DNA of 64,000 nucleotides from Cydia pomonella (GCF_033807575.1 NC_084716.1:868001-932000); one strand, 5' to 3'; counted from the stretch's first letter, positions 34,563 through 45,620 are shown. Translations and numbers: made by a program. Notes: generated by a model from the letters alone, not told the origin.

Positions 34563-34805
34563 CAAGGTGTTTTTTTAGTAAAATGCAACAATTTATGGGT
34601 TGAATATATAGGTCATCATACTAAGCAACTTTTACTATGGGATCAACCCCGAAATCGTGAAAAATATTGCCTGTTTCATACATTTTGTATGGGAGCGTCA
34701 ATTTTTTTTTTGCGATTTCGAGGTTAGTCCCATAGTAAAAGTAGCTCAGTATAACCTATATATTCACTCCGTAAATTATTGCAGGTCACTAAAAAAAACA
34801 ACCTG
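34563..34805. mobile_element. Fold-back MITE, about 243 bp
   Basis: The left arm runs from CAAGGTGTTTTTTTAGT through TTGAATATATAGGTCAT to TTTTACTATGGGATCAACCC. The right arm mirrors it to AACAACCTG at about 34,800. Arms are about 100 bp with scattered mismatches. A half copy (GGGGTTCATCCCATAGTA) is at 44,046-44,105. It is non-coding. Confidence 0.7.
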
Positions 34806-34858
34806 TATGGACTCGTTTTCATATGCTTTGGGACAGAATTTCAAAGAATCCTTTCTTA

Positions 34859-34983
34859 GGGCCACTTGCGCGTGCCAGGGCCAGTCAACTATCTCGGAGT
34901 TAACCGGTTATACAGTACAGTTTAACCCTGTATAAAAGGTTAACTCCGAGTTAGTTGGCAAGCCCTGGAACGGCAAGTGGCCC
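34859..34983. mobile_element. MITE with GGGCCACTTG ends and TTA target
   Basis: Ends GGGCCACTTGCGCGTGCCAG and the inverse near 34,983 enclose AGTTAACCGGTTATAC and AAAGGTTAACTCCGAGTTAG. Flanks are TTAG (left, overlapping) and TTAA (right), fitting a TTA/TTAA target. It is 125 bp, highly palindromic, and of a type I recall as abundant in Lepidoptera. Confidence 0.75.
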
Positions 34984-35130
34984 TTAATGGACCCGAGTCA
35001 AGTAAAATAGTCGGAGAGCGTTGCAACAGTCTATTTGTTTCAAATTTCAAAATTTCTACCCTCACGATTAACGGTTTAGAAGTCTCACGGGCCCGCAGTC
35101 AAAAAAAACGCCACCATACAGTTGAAGTTA

Positions 35131-35213
35131 CGGCCCGATTCGAAACTTGATACGTCAAAAAGATACGATATGGATCGGATATAGACCTAATATCTTAAAG
35201 TTCGAATCGGGCC
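35131..35213. mobile_element. Small MITE, CGGCCCGATTCGAA ends, TTA target duplication
   Basis: CGGCCCGATTCGAAACTT at left and AAGTTCGAATCGGGCCG at right are inverted repeats. TTA flanks both sides (35,128-35,130 and 35,214-35,216). Length is 83 bp. A diverged relative may lie at 20,270-20,455. Confidence 0.75.
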
Positions 35214-35781
35214 GTTAGTCTCTAATTTTAAAATGACACGCCGAATTAACCTGACACTTGGCGAGAATGTTTCAGTAACATCTATTGTATGGTTGCTAGG
35301 TTCGTTTCTCTTAAGCGCTATGTTATCTGTCAATATTTAGGTACAGTCACGGACTTTAATTGCTGAGCCATTTATTTTGCACTTACGCTATTGAACAACC
35401 AAGTTCGCTTGAATCCTAAACGGCTTTACAATTAAAGTTTAGTTTAGTTTAATAGTTTATTTATCTCTCAATACAATGTTCATAGTTAATGTAAAAGGAT
35501 ACATAAGCAATTACTTATCGTATAATGATCGTCGGAATCAATGTCAAATCTAATTATTCAATTTATCTTTATAAACCGTGATCGTACCTAACGGAACCGT
35601 TTTGTATATTTAGATGTCGCAGGTTCACTGCAGTTTCATTTTAAAGCTGACAATATTAAATGTGACCCGAATTCTATAACGTTACAACACGTTGGGCAAC
35701 CAATAAAGTGCACTTATAGATCGTGTCTCGAACACCGAAGCTACATTCGAACTCAATAAGATGTTATTGAAAATACATTTA

Positions 35782-35980
35782 GGGCCTGTTTTACAATGTC
35801 CAAGTCCCGAATAAGCTACTTGCCACTTATGTCACGAATAAAGTCATCATGGGCGTTTAGTAATCTTCAAATAAGCTTTACTGATAGATGTCAGTGTCCA
35901 AGTTAAGTATTGGATAGCTAATTAACAAATAAATTAACTGCCAGATAAAACTACCGTAAATTGTAAAGTGGGAATGAGCT
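35782..35980. mobile_element. MITE (GGGCCTGT...CACAAT family), copy 2, rearranged
   Basis: It shares GGGCCTGTTTTACAATGTCC, AATAAGCTACTTGCCACTTA and AATCTTCAAATAAGC with 6,021-6,228. The second half is reordered: the AAGTATTGGATAGCTAATTA part precedes AACTGCCAGATAAAACT, the inverse of copy 1. The right end is less well preserved. Confidence 0.6.
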
Positions 35981-36104
35981 TTGCTCCTTTGGCGGGGCTT
36001 GCCATCACCTCCTACTATGACTTCAATCGTTAGGAATATATATTACGAGTAGTATCTGTTATTGATATGTTTTTTACATATTTTGCTCGTAACAATGTAA
36101 AATA

Positions 36105-36245
36105 CGAACCAGGAGTGGCATCATGGTTCCATTTTTATCGCGTGTCACTATGCCCGTCACTTTCGCACTTACATACTTGTTAGAACGTGACAGCCATGGT
36201 GACAAATGATAAAGAGCCGACCATATTAGCCCTACAGATGCACGG
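36105..36245. mobile_element. MITE-2, copy 2
   Basis: It shares GCCCGTCACTTTCGCACTTA and CATACTTGTTAGAACGTGAC with 41,583-41,703 in the same orientation, and with 29,517-29,642 inverted. Weak inverted ends lie near ATGGTTCC and GACCATATTAG. Confidence 0.65.
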
Positions 36246-36656
36246 AAGAATGTCAAAATAAGATGAAATTGAAAACATCTATTTGTAAATCCGAATCGTC
36301 TCCCTATATCCGACGTTACAAATATGTCCCCGAAGCAACAGAGCTAAAGTACACTCGCGGCCGAATGCGGCGCAAAACGGGATTTTGTTCACTGGAGCCG
36401 GGAGTGCTACAATCGTATCGCTCCTGACAGGTGCTTTAGAAAGCACTTTCAGCGCCGCTCATTTCCCTTGGGGCTTTCGTTTATGGTATTTATTTAATGG
36501 TTGTAATAATATTCGAATTTAAACTGTCGTGTGTCATTCTAACACTTAGCTAATTTTATGGTTAAACTCTGGTATTTTTAGTCACTTGCCCGACTTATGC
36601 TTAATTCTTTCGTTGTCTAGGCTAGTCGTCTTTGGAATTCACTCCCTCTAAACATC

Positions 36657-36849
36657 AGTACCCCTAGTGTAACTTTGATCGACATCATAACGTGACGAAC
36701 GCGTTTGCGTTAAGTCTCATTTTGTATAGGATTTTGAGTTTCCAAAACGTCCCGCTTGGCGCGCTCTTTCGAAATCCAATACAAAATGAGACTAAACGCA
36801 AACGCGTACGTCACGTTTGGAAATCGAATTTAGTTACACTAGGGGTACA
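36657..36849. mobile_element. MITE-1, copy 2
   Basis: Ends AGTACCCCTAGTGTAACTTT and CACTAGGGGTAC; arms contain CGTTTGCGTTAAGTCTCATT and its mirror; the loop has AACGTCCCGCTTGGCGCGCT, inverted relative to copy 1 at 28,678-28,868. Confidence 0.75.
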
Positions 36850-37187
36850 GACTAGCTCCAAATAAGTTTTCTTTCAAGCGGATGTTACGTAAGCATTTGC
36901 TAAAACAAGATTTGGAATAATATTCCTTAATATTATATTTATAGTATGTATAATAGAACTGAATAGCTTTAAAAAAAACAATCCATTGTTTTATGTTATA
37001 CTGTAAATATTTTCCAAATTTGCCTACTTTGTATTAATCTAGTGTAATGATTATTGTATAGCTGTAATATTTATGACAATGCTTAATACTAATAAATGAA
37101 TACGAATATGAATGTATGTGTATTAGTTCGGTTTTCTTTTTCATTGATTTTGTTTTCGCTCTCTGTCTGTACCAATTGTGTCTCTGT

Positions 37188-37295
37188 TTGGCACTATGGT
37201 TGACTGGTAGAGAATGCCATTTCGCATTAAGTCCGCCATTTTTAAATGGTTGTATATATTTTGCGCAATAATGTTTAAATAAAAAAAAAATGTAT
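37188..37295 (+). repeat. LINE 3' UTR fragment (GGTTGACTGGTAGAGAATGC type)
   Basis: CTATGGTTGACTGGTAGAGA, CATTAAGTCCGCCATTTTT and TGCGCAATAATGTTTAAATA plus poly-A form the 3' end of the LINE also seen at 19,541, 28,170 and 40,857. Confidence 0.65.
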
Positions 37296-38670
37296 GCTAA
37301 TAACATAATGTAGAACCGAATATATGAAACTATTTAAACCAACAATTATCGGACCCTCGACTTAAATAAAACGTAACTGACCGTAAAAACGATGCTTAGG
37401 GCTTCCATTAACGTTCGCAGTCAGTAGTTAACGCTGCGTGGACGAAACACGCAACTATCTAACATTTGCCGAAAACCCGGTAACATTAGTGAAGTGGGAT
37501 TGTGACCGCAAAGGGTGGAATAAACTACGGGTGTTATTCCTTTACTGACCATCGAGTGGTGCATGGGTTGTTATCCAGCGGAGCAGAGAAGAGATGTGGA
37601 TTACAACCAATGGTATAGGTTAATTCTCGCATGTCTCCTCTTATCTCCGCCTCAGTGCAAAAGCAGCCTAAGCAAGTAGTGTTCCGAAGCAGGCGTCACA
37701 TGTCGGTATACGCATTACCTAGAAATAATACCTACCTACTCAAATCTTGAACACGCGGCACAAAATGTTATATCAAAAGGTCACGTTTTGACTGATAATG
37801 TATTGAAATAGGCGGCGGGAAACTGTAATTTTATACTATAAATGTCTCTTAGGTTAGGTTAGTGTGTTGGAAGGAGCTTGCTGATAGGAATGGAACCTGG
37901 GGGCTCTTTAAAAAGCGCTGAGATCAGATCTAAAGTTCACATCAAACTGGTTGGCAGAAGAGCGCAATAAGAATATATAACCAGTTCTAATCCCATCGTA
38001 CCCTCCACGTTAATCGCACAACGTTGAAAACTGGCCGCCAGTGACTTTGGAACGCGACTATTGACAATTAAACCGCCCCTAAGCGCGCTTTGATCTAATA
38101 ATAGAAGGGTCAACCTTCACGCGGACGTGCGGGTTGATTAATGCCGTTATGAATTTATTATCGAGTTATCTCGTGTTGGGGCGACATATGGAAGAAAAGT
38201 GATTTAGGAGGAAATAATATTTGGCTCGATGAAATTTGGGGGCCGATAATAATCTTCAAGGAGACCGTGACCATATAACATATAAGTCCAACTGTAAAGT
38301 CGTCGTGTACGGAGTTGTGTTAGGTATTTACGATTATATCTAATTTTCCATGATATTTGTTGATCAATTTCTGAGGTTAGAAATAACACACTCAGTGTTA
38401 TTTCTTCTACGCAGTGCTCAATGTGGAGAAGACTGTCTATCAGATAAAACCGTCTACATGCTCTTTCGTCGCTTCTAACTCTTGCGTTTGTACAAAGTTA
38501 CAGGAGCGCTAAACTCTTCCTTTCTAACTGTGTCTGAGCGACGTACCTATACAAATACTATAGTTCTTGGCTTACGGTCTTCCCCGCGTTTATCGTATGT
38601 AATTTATTTAATTAAAAACAAACATCAACGAAATCATAATCAGTTAAACTCTCAACAAGTATGTAAATAA
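37296..38670. other. No gene seen
   Basis: Mixed composition, with a somewhat GC-richer part at 37,480-37,680 and 37,850-38,140. TTAGGTTAGGTTAG occurs at 37,849-37,862. No frame or repeat could be named. Confidence 0.35.
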
Positions 38671-38671
38671 T

Positions 38672-38835
38672 ATGCCTTCTTTTGCTTCTCGAGGGCAGGT
38701 TAGCACAATGAGAGAGAGGGGGAATGATCCCCGAGGGCGAGAGCCCTCACGAGGCTATCTGGACCAGCGAATAATCGGGAAAGTTGCATCGGGGACGGGA
38801 GATAGGAGAACTTAAGTTTTTTCGCCATTTAGATT
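38672..38835 (+). repeat. Locally repeated unclassified element, copy 1
   Basis: GGGCAGGTTAGCACAATG, GCCCTCACGAGGCTATCTGG, ACCAGCGAATAATCGG and GGGGACGGGAGATA recur in the same order at 39,358-39,510, about 680 bp downstream. No inverted ends, tRNA boxes or frame were seen. Being GC-richer than its flanks, it is probably a retroposed or transposed sequence of unknown class. Confidence 0.65.
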
Positions 38836-39357
38836 ATTAGGTTGGACTTTTCAAAGGGACAATTTTTTTTTTGACAAAAATTCATGATGTAGACTAAGCG
38901 GTATGCCATATTTTCTATCAAGCGGCCGACTCGTATATATAGGGTCTCTATTGTTTCCCATAAAGTTTTGAGTCCTAATGTACGCTTTTTCGTTAGCCAT
39001 AATTAGATTTTCTCCGAAACGCGTAACTTTTAAGGATTGCCATAAAACAAACCTAACCTAACCTATCTATAGGATAACCTAAGGAAATTCCTGAAAAGTT
39101 AACCGTTTCAGAGTTATGACTAATGATAATATGACTCTCATTACATTATGACTTTCAATAATTATGCCAAGCAAAAGGATCCGGTATATTATACTAAGTG
39201 CGACAGACATCGATTGATAGAAAATTTAATCGTAATATTAACACATACAGTAGGAGTTGCACAGTTTCGGTATAAAATACAAACAAGCCACGATATTTTT
39301 GATACTCAATTAATCTCTTTATCGCTCAATACATTGATAAATAATAGATCCACTTTT

Positions 39358-39510
39358 TCCTCTTGGGGCAGGTTAGCACAATGGGGGAAATGATGCCCGC
39401 GGCGTCAAAAGCCCTCACGAGGCTATCTGGACCAGCGGATAATCGGATAAAATGCAGCGGGGACGGGAAATAAGAGATCTTTAAGTTGGTCGGCATTTGG
39501 ATCTATATTA
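39358..39510 (+). repeat. Locally repeated unclassified element, copy 2
   Basis: Second copy of 38,672-38,835: GGGCAGGTTAGCACAATGGG, GCCCTCACGAGGCTATCTGG, ACCAGCGGATAATCGG, GGGGACGGGAAATA. Both copies are preceded by a T/C-rich stretch ending CTTCTCGAGG or CTCTTGGGG and followed by an AAGTT...GCATTTGGAT-like segment. Confidence 0.65.
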
Positions 39511-40856
39511 GATACTCGGTTATTTTTGGTTACTACTTTGTACTTTTTAATATAGTAAAAGCAATAAAAGCATGTAAAAATTGGTTAAAATGTATTTGCA
39601 CAAGAGGGAGTCTGAGTAACATTAATTCACCTTACAGCAGAGTGAGTCAGTAAGGTTTTCATATTATGTAGAAGTTCAGTTTGGGGCTAAATCTAGATTA
39701 AGTACCTAATCATGACTTATTTAGTATATGGGTGGATTAATTATTACCTGGTTGTTATCCTGTTTCGTTATTCCGTTTTGTCAGTCTGTTAGTTACAATA
39801 GTTTAAGGAAAAATAAGATTTGAATCCTGTACATTCATGAAACAAACAAACAATATCAGTTGACGATAAATAGCATGATTTCTAGCATGTCGGCACCCGG
39901 TTGCTAAAAGTTATATGCATAAACGTTGTAGTAGTTAATCATAAGATCTTACTGAGTTGTGCCCGCTCGGTCTTTAAAAAGAGCACTCTGATCTCGGTCA
40001 ATCGGTCAAAGGACCTAGTTCGCTCTTTTAGTTCATTTAGTTCAAATCAATCAAACCAAAATAGTATCAATGAAACAAACAGAGCGAGAGCGTGAGCTAG
40101 CGACTTTCTTGACCTTGACTCATTCTGATCATTCGCTTCCGACCGATTTGTTACTAGGTACTGACGAACCGACTACTGAACTAAAGGACCGAGACCGATT
40201 AAGAGCGCTTAAGATGAACTATAGTAGTTCCTTTCGGTCCGTGGTGGGATTTCATTCCTTTTAGTTCTTCGGTCCTGACCGACTCAAGCCTACATCTTAC
40301 AATCTGCCGTAAGTGGTAAAATCTGATCGTTTAGCGAATGTCTAGTTCTAACGGCACTCTGAATGACGCCCTGGCTGTGATTCGACAACCCCCATTCACC
40401 GCGTCCACCCTATTATTGGAAGTGAAGATTGGGAATTAATCGGCCGAAATGCTTGACGCCTATCGAGCCAGCACCGTACGAATTAGATACAATTTAGATG
40501 CTTTCGGTGCTCGATTAGAAAAATATGATCCGTTGACGGCTTCGATAGACTTCAACCGAGAAGAGGACGTTGTGCACTGGCAAATAATAATAAATCGTTA
40601 TTTAATCTAAATTTCGAATTGTTTTTGTCGCGATTATAAACCGAAAATGATCTTCAAAAAGTTCCAAATTTAAAAGTAAACAATGTGTTTTTTTCTAGAA
40701 TTAAACTAAACTTACGGATTGTATTTTTTTTCAATACTAGCTTATTCTGCGTTAATACTACGTTAAACAATTTTAACCTAATTTTCGCTCCTTTTGGGTT
40801 TGGAATGGTTAAATTTCAAAAAGCCTTTATTAGCGGAGCTCTATGATATTTAAAGA
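39511..40856. other. No gene confirmed; GC-richer block at 39,950-40,560
   Basis: Between 39,950 and 40,290 there are repeated TCGGTC, TTTAGTTC and GACCGA words in both orientations (for example CGGTCAATCGGTC and GACCGATTTG), which suggests a decayed fold-back element. Two overlapping 64-codon frames (39,901-40,095 and 40,070-40,264) have no recognised motif. The rest is AT-rich. Confidence 0.35.
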
Positions 40857-40925
40857 ATATTTATTTATGTATACTTTATTGCACATAAAATATTAAGTAC
40901 AAATGGTGGACTTCATGCCTTAAAA
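40857..40925 (-). repeat. LINE 3' end (GTCCACCATTTGT type)
   Basis: On the minus strand, GGCATGAAGTCCACCATTTG, then TATGTGCAATAAAGTATACA and AAATAAATA form the 3' end of the same LINE family as 28,170-28,257 and 37,188-37,295. Confidence 0.6.
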
Positions 40926-40995
40926 ATAATAATAATTAATAAAATTTTATATCAAGGTTTTAGGTTGTGTGTTGTCTGCCATTATTTATAGGTGC

Positions 40996-41265
40996 CCTTT
41001 ATCAATGTCCATAAAGATGTATAATAAACTACCACAAAATATAATAGAGGAAAAGAAAGAACATCTATTTGTAAGAAAATTTCAATAAATCCTTATAAAC
41101 AAAAGCTATTACACAGTGTAATATTTTTATTTGCATAAGGTATAAGTTAGGTTAAGTAACGTTGCTATTCCCTTGCAGGGCTCATGATTAAAACAACTAA
41201 TTTGGTATTTATTACCCATTTGTACAACATGAATGTAAATAAAGAACTCGAACTTGAACTCTCTT
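40996..41265 (+). pseudogene. CR1-like LINE ORF2 tail and 3' end
   Basis: The plus strand reads LSMSIKMYNKLPQNIIEEKK and then EHLFVRKFQ before a stop, the NKLPxxI...FxxxL tail of CR1/L2 ORF2. The 3' UTR ends in GAACTCGAACTTGAACTC, a short tandem end typical of the clade. Compare 25,020-25,410. Confidence 0.65.
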
Positions 41266-41289
41266 CAAGGCTAAAGTAAATAGGTATCT

Positions 41290-41385
41290 CATAGGCAAGC
41301 GTGCTCCACCGTAGACCGCATCATCACTTACCATCAGGTGTGATCGTGGTCAAACGCCTGCGTATCCTCCATATAAAAAAAAAAA
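41290..41385 (-). repeat. LINE 3' terminal fragment
   Basis: TTACCATCAGGTGTGATCGT and GGTCAAACGCCTGCGTATCC are followed by a poly-A run of 15. The CACCTGATGGTAA motif, read on the minus strand, matches 19,900-19,990. The poly-A on the plus-strand side makes orientation uncertain. Confidence 0.45.
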
Positions 41386-41582
41386 AAAACTAGATAGGTA
41401 TAACGGAAATGTGGAAATGTGTTACACAGAAAGATATTGGCACAACTTTATCGCTCTCATCTAAAAGAATAGATTTATCGTCAGCTCATCGTTCAACTTG
41501 ACACGAATGTTCTGAGATACCTCCACACTTCGGCTTGTTTGTTAGTTTTGTTTTCTTTAGATATCTGCCATTAATGATCAGC

Positions 41583-41703
41583 GATGGCAGCATGTTTCCA
41601 CATTTTTGTCGCCTGGTTTTATGCCCGTCACTTTCGCACTTACATACTTGTTAGAACGTGACAGGCATAGTGACAGGCGATAAAAATGCGACCGTGCTGC
41701 CAC
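41583..41703. mobile_element. MITE-2, copy 3 (best preserved)
   Basis: Ends GATGGCAGCATG and CGTGCTGCCACC are inverted. Next inward are CATTTTTGTCGCCTG and its mirror CAGGCGATAAAAATG, then GCCCGTCACTTTCGCACTTA. It folds into a hairpin of about 120 bp. Other copies lie at 29,517-29,642 and 36,105-36,245. Confidence 0.7.
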
Positions 41704-42549
41704 CGCGGAGAGCATGACACGATGGACATGGCAAGAAACTACACGAATACGTGATAGACAAGATAAGTCAAACTAAGCCTTCGTTTCTGGCTGGTTAAAT
41801 TGAACTATATAAAAACCGAACGCGTTATCCCATCCTATCCCATTTAGGGTAAAATGCGTTCTATGTTATCGTCACTCGCAGGAGATAAGTGATTGCTATA
41901 ATGGATGGCGATCGATCTTCAGGTAAATGACGATCGGTAAACAACTACTTATTTTAAGATGACAGATGCACCTGTACAAAACCATTCATCAAAATCACTT
42001 AAATGTGTGAATGATGTAAATCTCTTTTCATGTTCACACACCTGAGAATGGATGAATGAAAAGAATCGTGATATAGGCGACAGGGTTCAATACGCTCACC
42101 TAGTTAAATTAATAACTAGCGACACGAGTTTTTTTTTTAAAGATGAGCCCTTGTGAAAAGGTAGTTATGTTATATCGAGCAACAATTAAAGAACTGTAGT
42201 AAATAATACCGATTCCGTCTTTTTTCTGCTTTTGCTCCTAGTTCAAACTTCGTTTTTCGATGTGCGCAATATGCCCTTTGCCTAAAACAAATCCGTTTAA
42301 TTTAAGTCGCTGCGTAGGTACGATAGTTTCACCTCCTCATTCATAAAACTTAGCAAACCTCAGTTAAATGTTGCATACTTCTAACAAATACAGAATGACA
42401 GTGAGAAACGATTAGGTATTAAAGATTTTTTTATCTTTAACGGGCAATATTCGATTTTATATGGCAAAAATGACCACCCTATTATAATGACTAATGATTT
42501 TAATCATTTCAAAGTGACTGGGTTAAATTTTTCGTACTACTCTTTTTTC

Positions 42550-42665
42550 TTTAGCCTGTAAGAGTGTCCCACTTTTGGGTAAAGGCCTCCCTTCTTTCTC
42601 GCCATTTGGTCCTCTCCAACGCACACTCCCGCCACTCTTTACTCCCGATACTCTTATGCCGTAAG
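42550..42665 (+). repeat. Dispersed retroposon fragment (TGTCCCACTTTTGGGTAAAGGC)
   Basis: AGCCTGTAAGAGTGTCCCAC, TTTTGGGTAAAGGCCTCCC and TTCTTTCTCGCCATTTGG resemble a short retroposed sequence I recall as common in Lepidoptera. There is only this copy in the window, so the repeat status is from memory. Confidence 0.4.
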
Positions 42666-44045
42666 GGTTAAAGAGCTTTGTCACATTTGTGACGATGTCG
42701 TGCTGTAAGTAACAAAAATGTGACTTTATCCTCTACTTAATCCTAACGAAACAACTTTATATACACATTTTGCATCCTCAGACCACTGTCCCACAAAATT
42801 TGGTTGCCACCCCCAACTTCAAATAAGGTTTCGTTCATTATACCTTTCTCTCACTTTGGTTCCACACACTTCATAATGACATTTGTTGTCAATTGAATGT
42901 GACAAGCCACTATATTTTAGTTCGTCTGCAATGTTACAGTGACAATTATCTTTATGATGGTTGGTGTTACCGGAAGGCCGCTCCAATTTCGCGTAAGTAT
43001 TTCCTTTTTCTTTAAAACAAACGCAAGGGGTGCGCTCGATAATCGACATCTCGCTTCATTTGTAATCGATGATCCTACTTCTTTCCAAACTTCTAAACTT
43101 CACGATAAGCCGCTCGCAAAACGACTTTCACTCGCTTATTCCAAGTCCATAAATTATATAAAGTTTTTTACAATCTTTTACGCAAGATAGATGTCAGCGC
43201 TTTAGTACTTGAGCCATTTTATTTTGATAAATTCACTGCCAGCGACCCGCTAGGTGGGTTCTCTCTTCGTAGCCGCTTTTCGCTACATACGGGTTTTACC
43301 ATGTTATCGGCTACGCTCGTAGAGCATAGCTTGTGCTGACACTGAATGTGTTAAGCCGAACTACCCTTTTTTTCAATATTGGGAATGTTAATGTTATTTC
43401 TACTCAGATTCACGACCCCGTTTTTTTTCTCCTGGTATTAGGATCGAAAGAAAATTAAAACAAAAGTGTAGGGTACTTACAAGTAGTGTACAACGTTCAA
43501 TAAAATAACTCATATTTAGTAGGTATATTTGCAGCCTTTTAGAGAGATACAATGTCAGCGCAGTAAGTTTTATTTACTTCAAATTGTATTCCCTTTAAAA
43601 CGTTTCTCGTTTAATTATGTTCTTCGCTGCACGAAGACAACTCAATCAGCAATGAAATATGTTGCTAATTAAATAAGGCAGGTGTTACAGCGAATTCAAA
43701 TTTAATGGCTTCGAGAGTTTGTAACTAGGTGCCGCTTTAAACCGAATAACAATACATTAAACTCCTTAACTCTAGCGCGACATGAGATAAATTCTTCAGT
43801 ATGAGTAATTGAATTTTTTGAACGGTTTGTTTTTACTTTTCCCTTTAAGTAATTCTTATGTTCGCGTACGTTAAAAAAACTACGATAAGATAAGAATGTG
43901 ATATAAAAAAAATCTTTTATTTCAGACAAAGAGTCATACACATTAAATTACAAATTAAAATACACCATCCTTCGGCCAGGTTTGGCAAGAAAGATTCTGG
44001 CTCTCTATAACATCGACATCTGATCAGCCAAAATATATGAAACAC
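42666..44045. other. No gene confirmed
   Basis: An 83-codon plus-strand frame (42,939-43,190) and a 79-codon minus frame (43,702-43,941) show no motif. A possible donor CGC|GTAAGTATTT at 42,992 has no matching acceptor that I can support. The sequence is otherwise AT-rich. Confidence 0.35.
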
Positions 44046-44105
44046 CAATTTTTTTGCGATTTTGGGGTTCATCCCATAGTACGTTGCTCAATATTTATGA
44101 CCTAT
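44046..44105. repeat. Half copy of the 34,563-34,805 fold-back MITE
   Basis: TTTTTTTGCGATTTTGGGGT, TCATCCCATAGTA and GTTGCTCAATATTTATGACC match the right-arm side of the fold-back element at 34,700-34,760. The other arm is absent. Confidence 0.5.
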
Positions 44106-44682
44106 TTGCTTCACAGTGATACACGGAGCGAACTTTGCTTATTTGATGGCAGTTGCTAAATAGTATGAAGATTTCGTCCTAATGTCTAATGTGCCACGTC
44201 TCATGCGTTGGCGTTGCTTGTGTTTCCCCCACCACCGACTTCACACATAGCTACAACATTTACCTCGCAAAATCCTTGGGTTAAAAAAACACCCGTATTC
44301 ACGCAAGACCGCCTCTTACATTTTAATTGAATCTTGCCACTGACGGGCGCATAATATCGCTCGATAGACCATTCATAAGGTGTTAGGGGACGGGGGCGCG
44401 CGTAAATTTCTTAATACTGAACGTCCCTTGTCAAAAAAACCCTGTCACGTCGAGAGCGCACTCAGAGCTGTGGATATAAATATGATAGTCGCGTTACACA
44501 CCTGAATAAAAAATACTTATATTGCTCTCACTCTAGAAAATGGCTGCTTCTTGCTCTTTTAAAACTGCAAGCGGTGCCGTGAGGACTAGGTTGTAGGACC
44601 CGTTGCATTATTTCTTACACGTTGTAGTTTCCTGACAGTTTTATCTGACCTCGGGATCCTAAAGCATTATTTATTAAAAACC

Positions 44683-44935
44683 GGGCAAGTGCGAGTCGGA
44701 CTCGCGCACGAAGAGTTCCGTACAATTATTTATAAAAACGCCAAAAAATTATGTTTGTTGTATGGGAGCCCCCCTTAAATATTTATTTTATTATGTTTTT
44801 AGTATTTGTTGTTATAGCGGCAAAAGAAATACATCATCTGTGAAAATTTCAACTGTCTAGCTATCACGGTTCATGTGATACAGCCTGGTGACAGACGGAC
44901 GGACGGACGGACGTACGGACAGCGAAGTCTCATGG
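44683..44935 (+). mobile_element. GAGTCGGACTCG-type dispersed element, truncated
   Basis: Head: ACCGGGCAAGTGCGAGTCGG, ACTCGCGCACGAAGAGTTCC, GTA. End: GTGACAGACGGACGG and further ACGG repeats, then CAGCGAAGTCTCATGG. The final CGGAACCCTAAAAA seen in the 17,221-18,255 copy is missing. Confidence 0.6.
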
Positions 44936-44961
44936 GTAAATCTGGGGCCCATTTCTCGACC

Positions 44962-45045
44962 GGTATTAGTCTAATATTATTAGTGTGTTGCCATGTAACT
45001 CATACAATTCGACAGTTCGTGGACTAATAATATTAGTCTAATACC
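44962..45045. mobile_element. Small palindromic MITE (GGTATTAGTCTAATATTATTAG)
   Basis: GGTATTAGTCTAATATTATT at left is mirrored by AATAATATTAGTCTAATACC at right around a loop of about 35 bases. Total is 84 bp. Confidence 0.6.
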
Positions 45046-45048
45046 CCT

Positions 45049-45210
45049 GCCCTCCAGAATATAGTTACCTCTTGTGTTGCCTATTTGTACGTGTATTTGC
45101 GCGAGCGGTACGTACGGGCGATAACATAAACAACATCATTATGACATCAAAATTTAAGTTTGAATACCACTTCAGGTAGCCAAGAGGTAACTATCTATAT
45201 TGCGGAGGGC
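45049..45210. mobile_element. MITE with GCCCTCC...GGAGGGC ends
   Basis: GCCCTCCAGAATATAGTTAC, then CTCTTG at left is mirrored by CAAGAGGTAACTATCTATAT, TGCGGAGGGC at right. Length is 162 bp. The interior has ACGTACGGGCGATAAC. No target duplication was recognised. Confidence 0.65.
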
Positions 45211-45479
45211 AAATTTGAGATTTTTATTAAATAAATAATGCTTTAGGATCCGCAGTTACCCCGATTAATACAGACGTAGTTGGGATAATAACATACTGCT
45301 GACAAACTGGTAGATTTGGCAAGAGGTGCGGACACGGAGTAACTTGAACGGGCTCGTTCACTGGGGTCAAGGCAGTCAAAGAGGACACATCGTGAAGGAT
45401 CAGTCAGATCAGAGTATCTGCAAGTACCTCCATTGTTCTATTAGTATTATTTAGAGTAACCATACAAGAGGAATCTTTA

Positions 45480-45620
45480 GATAGATAGATAGATAGAATA
45501 CTCTTTATTGGCACACGTCAGTAAAAATATACAAGAAAAATAAACCATTGATTAAATTTAGAGGCAGACAACAGGCGGTCTTATCGCTAAAAAGCGATCT
45601 CTTCCAGACAACCTTTGGGT
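45480..45620 (-). repeat. RTE-like LINE 3' end with (TAGA)n
   Basis: (ATAG)n at 45,480-45,498 is followed by AATACTCTTTATTGGCACAC and, further in, GCGGTCTTATCGCTAAAAAG. On the minus strand this is the same 3' end as 661-745 and 21,772-21,890. It may extend a further 150 bases to the right. Confidence 0.65.

Larger units (their letters stand above)
44658..45253. mobile_element. Composite block bounded by inverted GGATCCTAAAGCATTATTTATT
   Basis: The bases 44,657-44,681 are mirrored at 45,226-45,252. Between them lie, in order, a GAGTCGGACTCG-type element, a small AT-rich palindrome (44,962-45,045) and a GCCCTCC-ended MITE (45,049-45,210). The inverted boundaries may be the true ends of a larger fold-back element into which the others inserted, or the result of an inverted duplication. 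Confidence 0.5.
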
